Below are positions 6,307 to 6,355 of a stretch of 6,355 nt of DNA, one piece after another (positions within the stretch are counted from its first letter, which is position 1; each line of letters opens with the position of its first letter). A model generated the notes under the pieces. That model was given only the letters and a program-made list of their open reading frames with translations. It ran no database searches and was not told where the DNA came from. A program made the translations under genes and the position numbers. Source of the stretch: Burkholderiales bacterium (lineage in GTDB: Bacteria > Pseudomonadota > Gammaproteobacteria > Burkholderiales > Burkholderiaceae); contig CAHJWV010000253.1 in NCBI GenBank assembly GCA_903643055.1, forward strand, positions 1-6,355. Direction: 5' to 3'.

Positions 6307-6355
6307 AGATCGGAAGAGCACACGTCTGAACTCCAGTCACTAGCTTATCTCGTAT
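6307..6355 (+). other. Illumina TruSeq adapter contamination
   Basis: Bases 6307-6340 match, as I recall it, the whole 34-base TruSeq read-1 read-through adapter: AGATCGGAAGAGCAC, then ACGTCTGAACTCCAGTCAC. Bases 6341-6346 (TAGCTT) occupy the index position and match what I remember as TruSeq index 10. Bases 6347-6355 (ATCTCGTAT) match the start of the following P7 primer. The order and spacing leave little room for chance. This is untrimmed library sequence at a contig end, not genomic DNA. Confidence 0.98.

Overview
The window reads as high-GC proteobacterial DNA, most like a betaproteobacterium of the Burkholderiales. This is inferred from GC-rich codon use, the gene types and the short GC-rich intergenic hairpin repeats; there is no rRNA or tRNA to fix the taxonomy. 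It looks like the end of a draft-assembly contig. The last 49 bases (6307-6355) are not genomic: they match the Illumina TruSeq read-through adapter, a six-base index and the beginning of the flow-cell primer.

Layout: (1) 1-128 holds no recognisable gene. (2) 129-725, minus strand, is a secreted HlyD/RND-type periplasmic adaptor that stops after about half the usual family length. (3) 726-1063 is a divergent intergenic region with no recognised gene. (4) 1064-1603, plus strand, is an isochorismatase-family cysteine hydrolase with its Asp/Lys/Cys triad, followed closely by (5) a small uncharacterised lipoprotein (1652-2020, or from 1607). (6) 2051-2166, between convergent genes, carries four head-to-tail units of a 29-30 bp repeat, each able to fold into a hairpin. 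The unit next to the nuclease gene is a perfect 10-bp-stem hairpin. (7) 2170-4812, minus strand, encodes an 880-residue ExeM/NucH-type secreted nuclease lipoprotein (OB-like region, endonuclease/exonuclease/phosphatase domain, PKD-like domain, lamin-tail domain). (8) 4864-6306, minus strand, is the 3' part of a gene for a secreted multidomain protein (PHP/CehA-McbA-like metallohydrolase, Ig-like domain, pre-peptidase C-terminal domain). Its 5' end is lost at the adapter junction.

The last two genes lie head to tail 51 bp apart and probably form a transcription unit of secreted phosphoester-hydrolysing enzymes. Release of phosphate or nucleosides from extracellular DNA and organophosphates is a reasonable but unproven role. 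I found no convincing new defence or mobile system. The items most worth a second look are the adapter artefact and the false protein start it creates, the hairpin repeat array, and the shortened adaptor gene.
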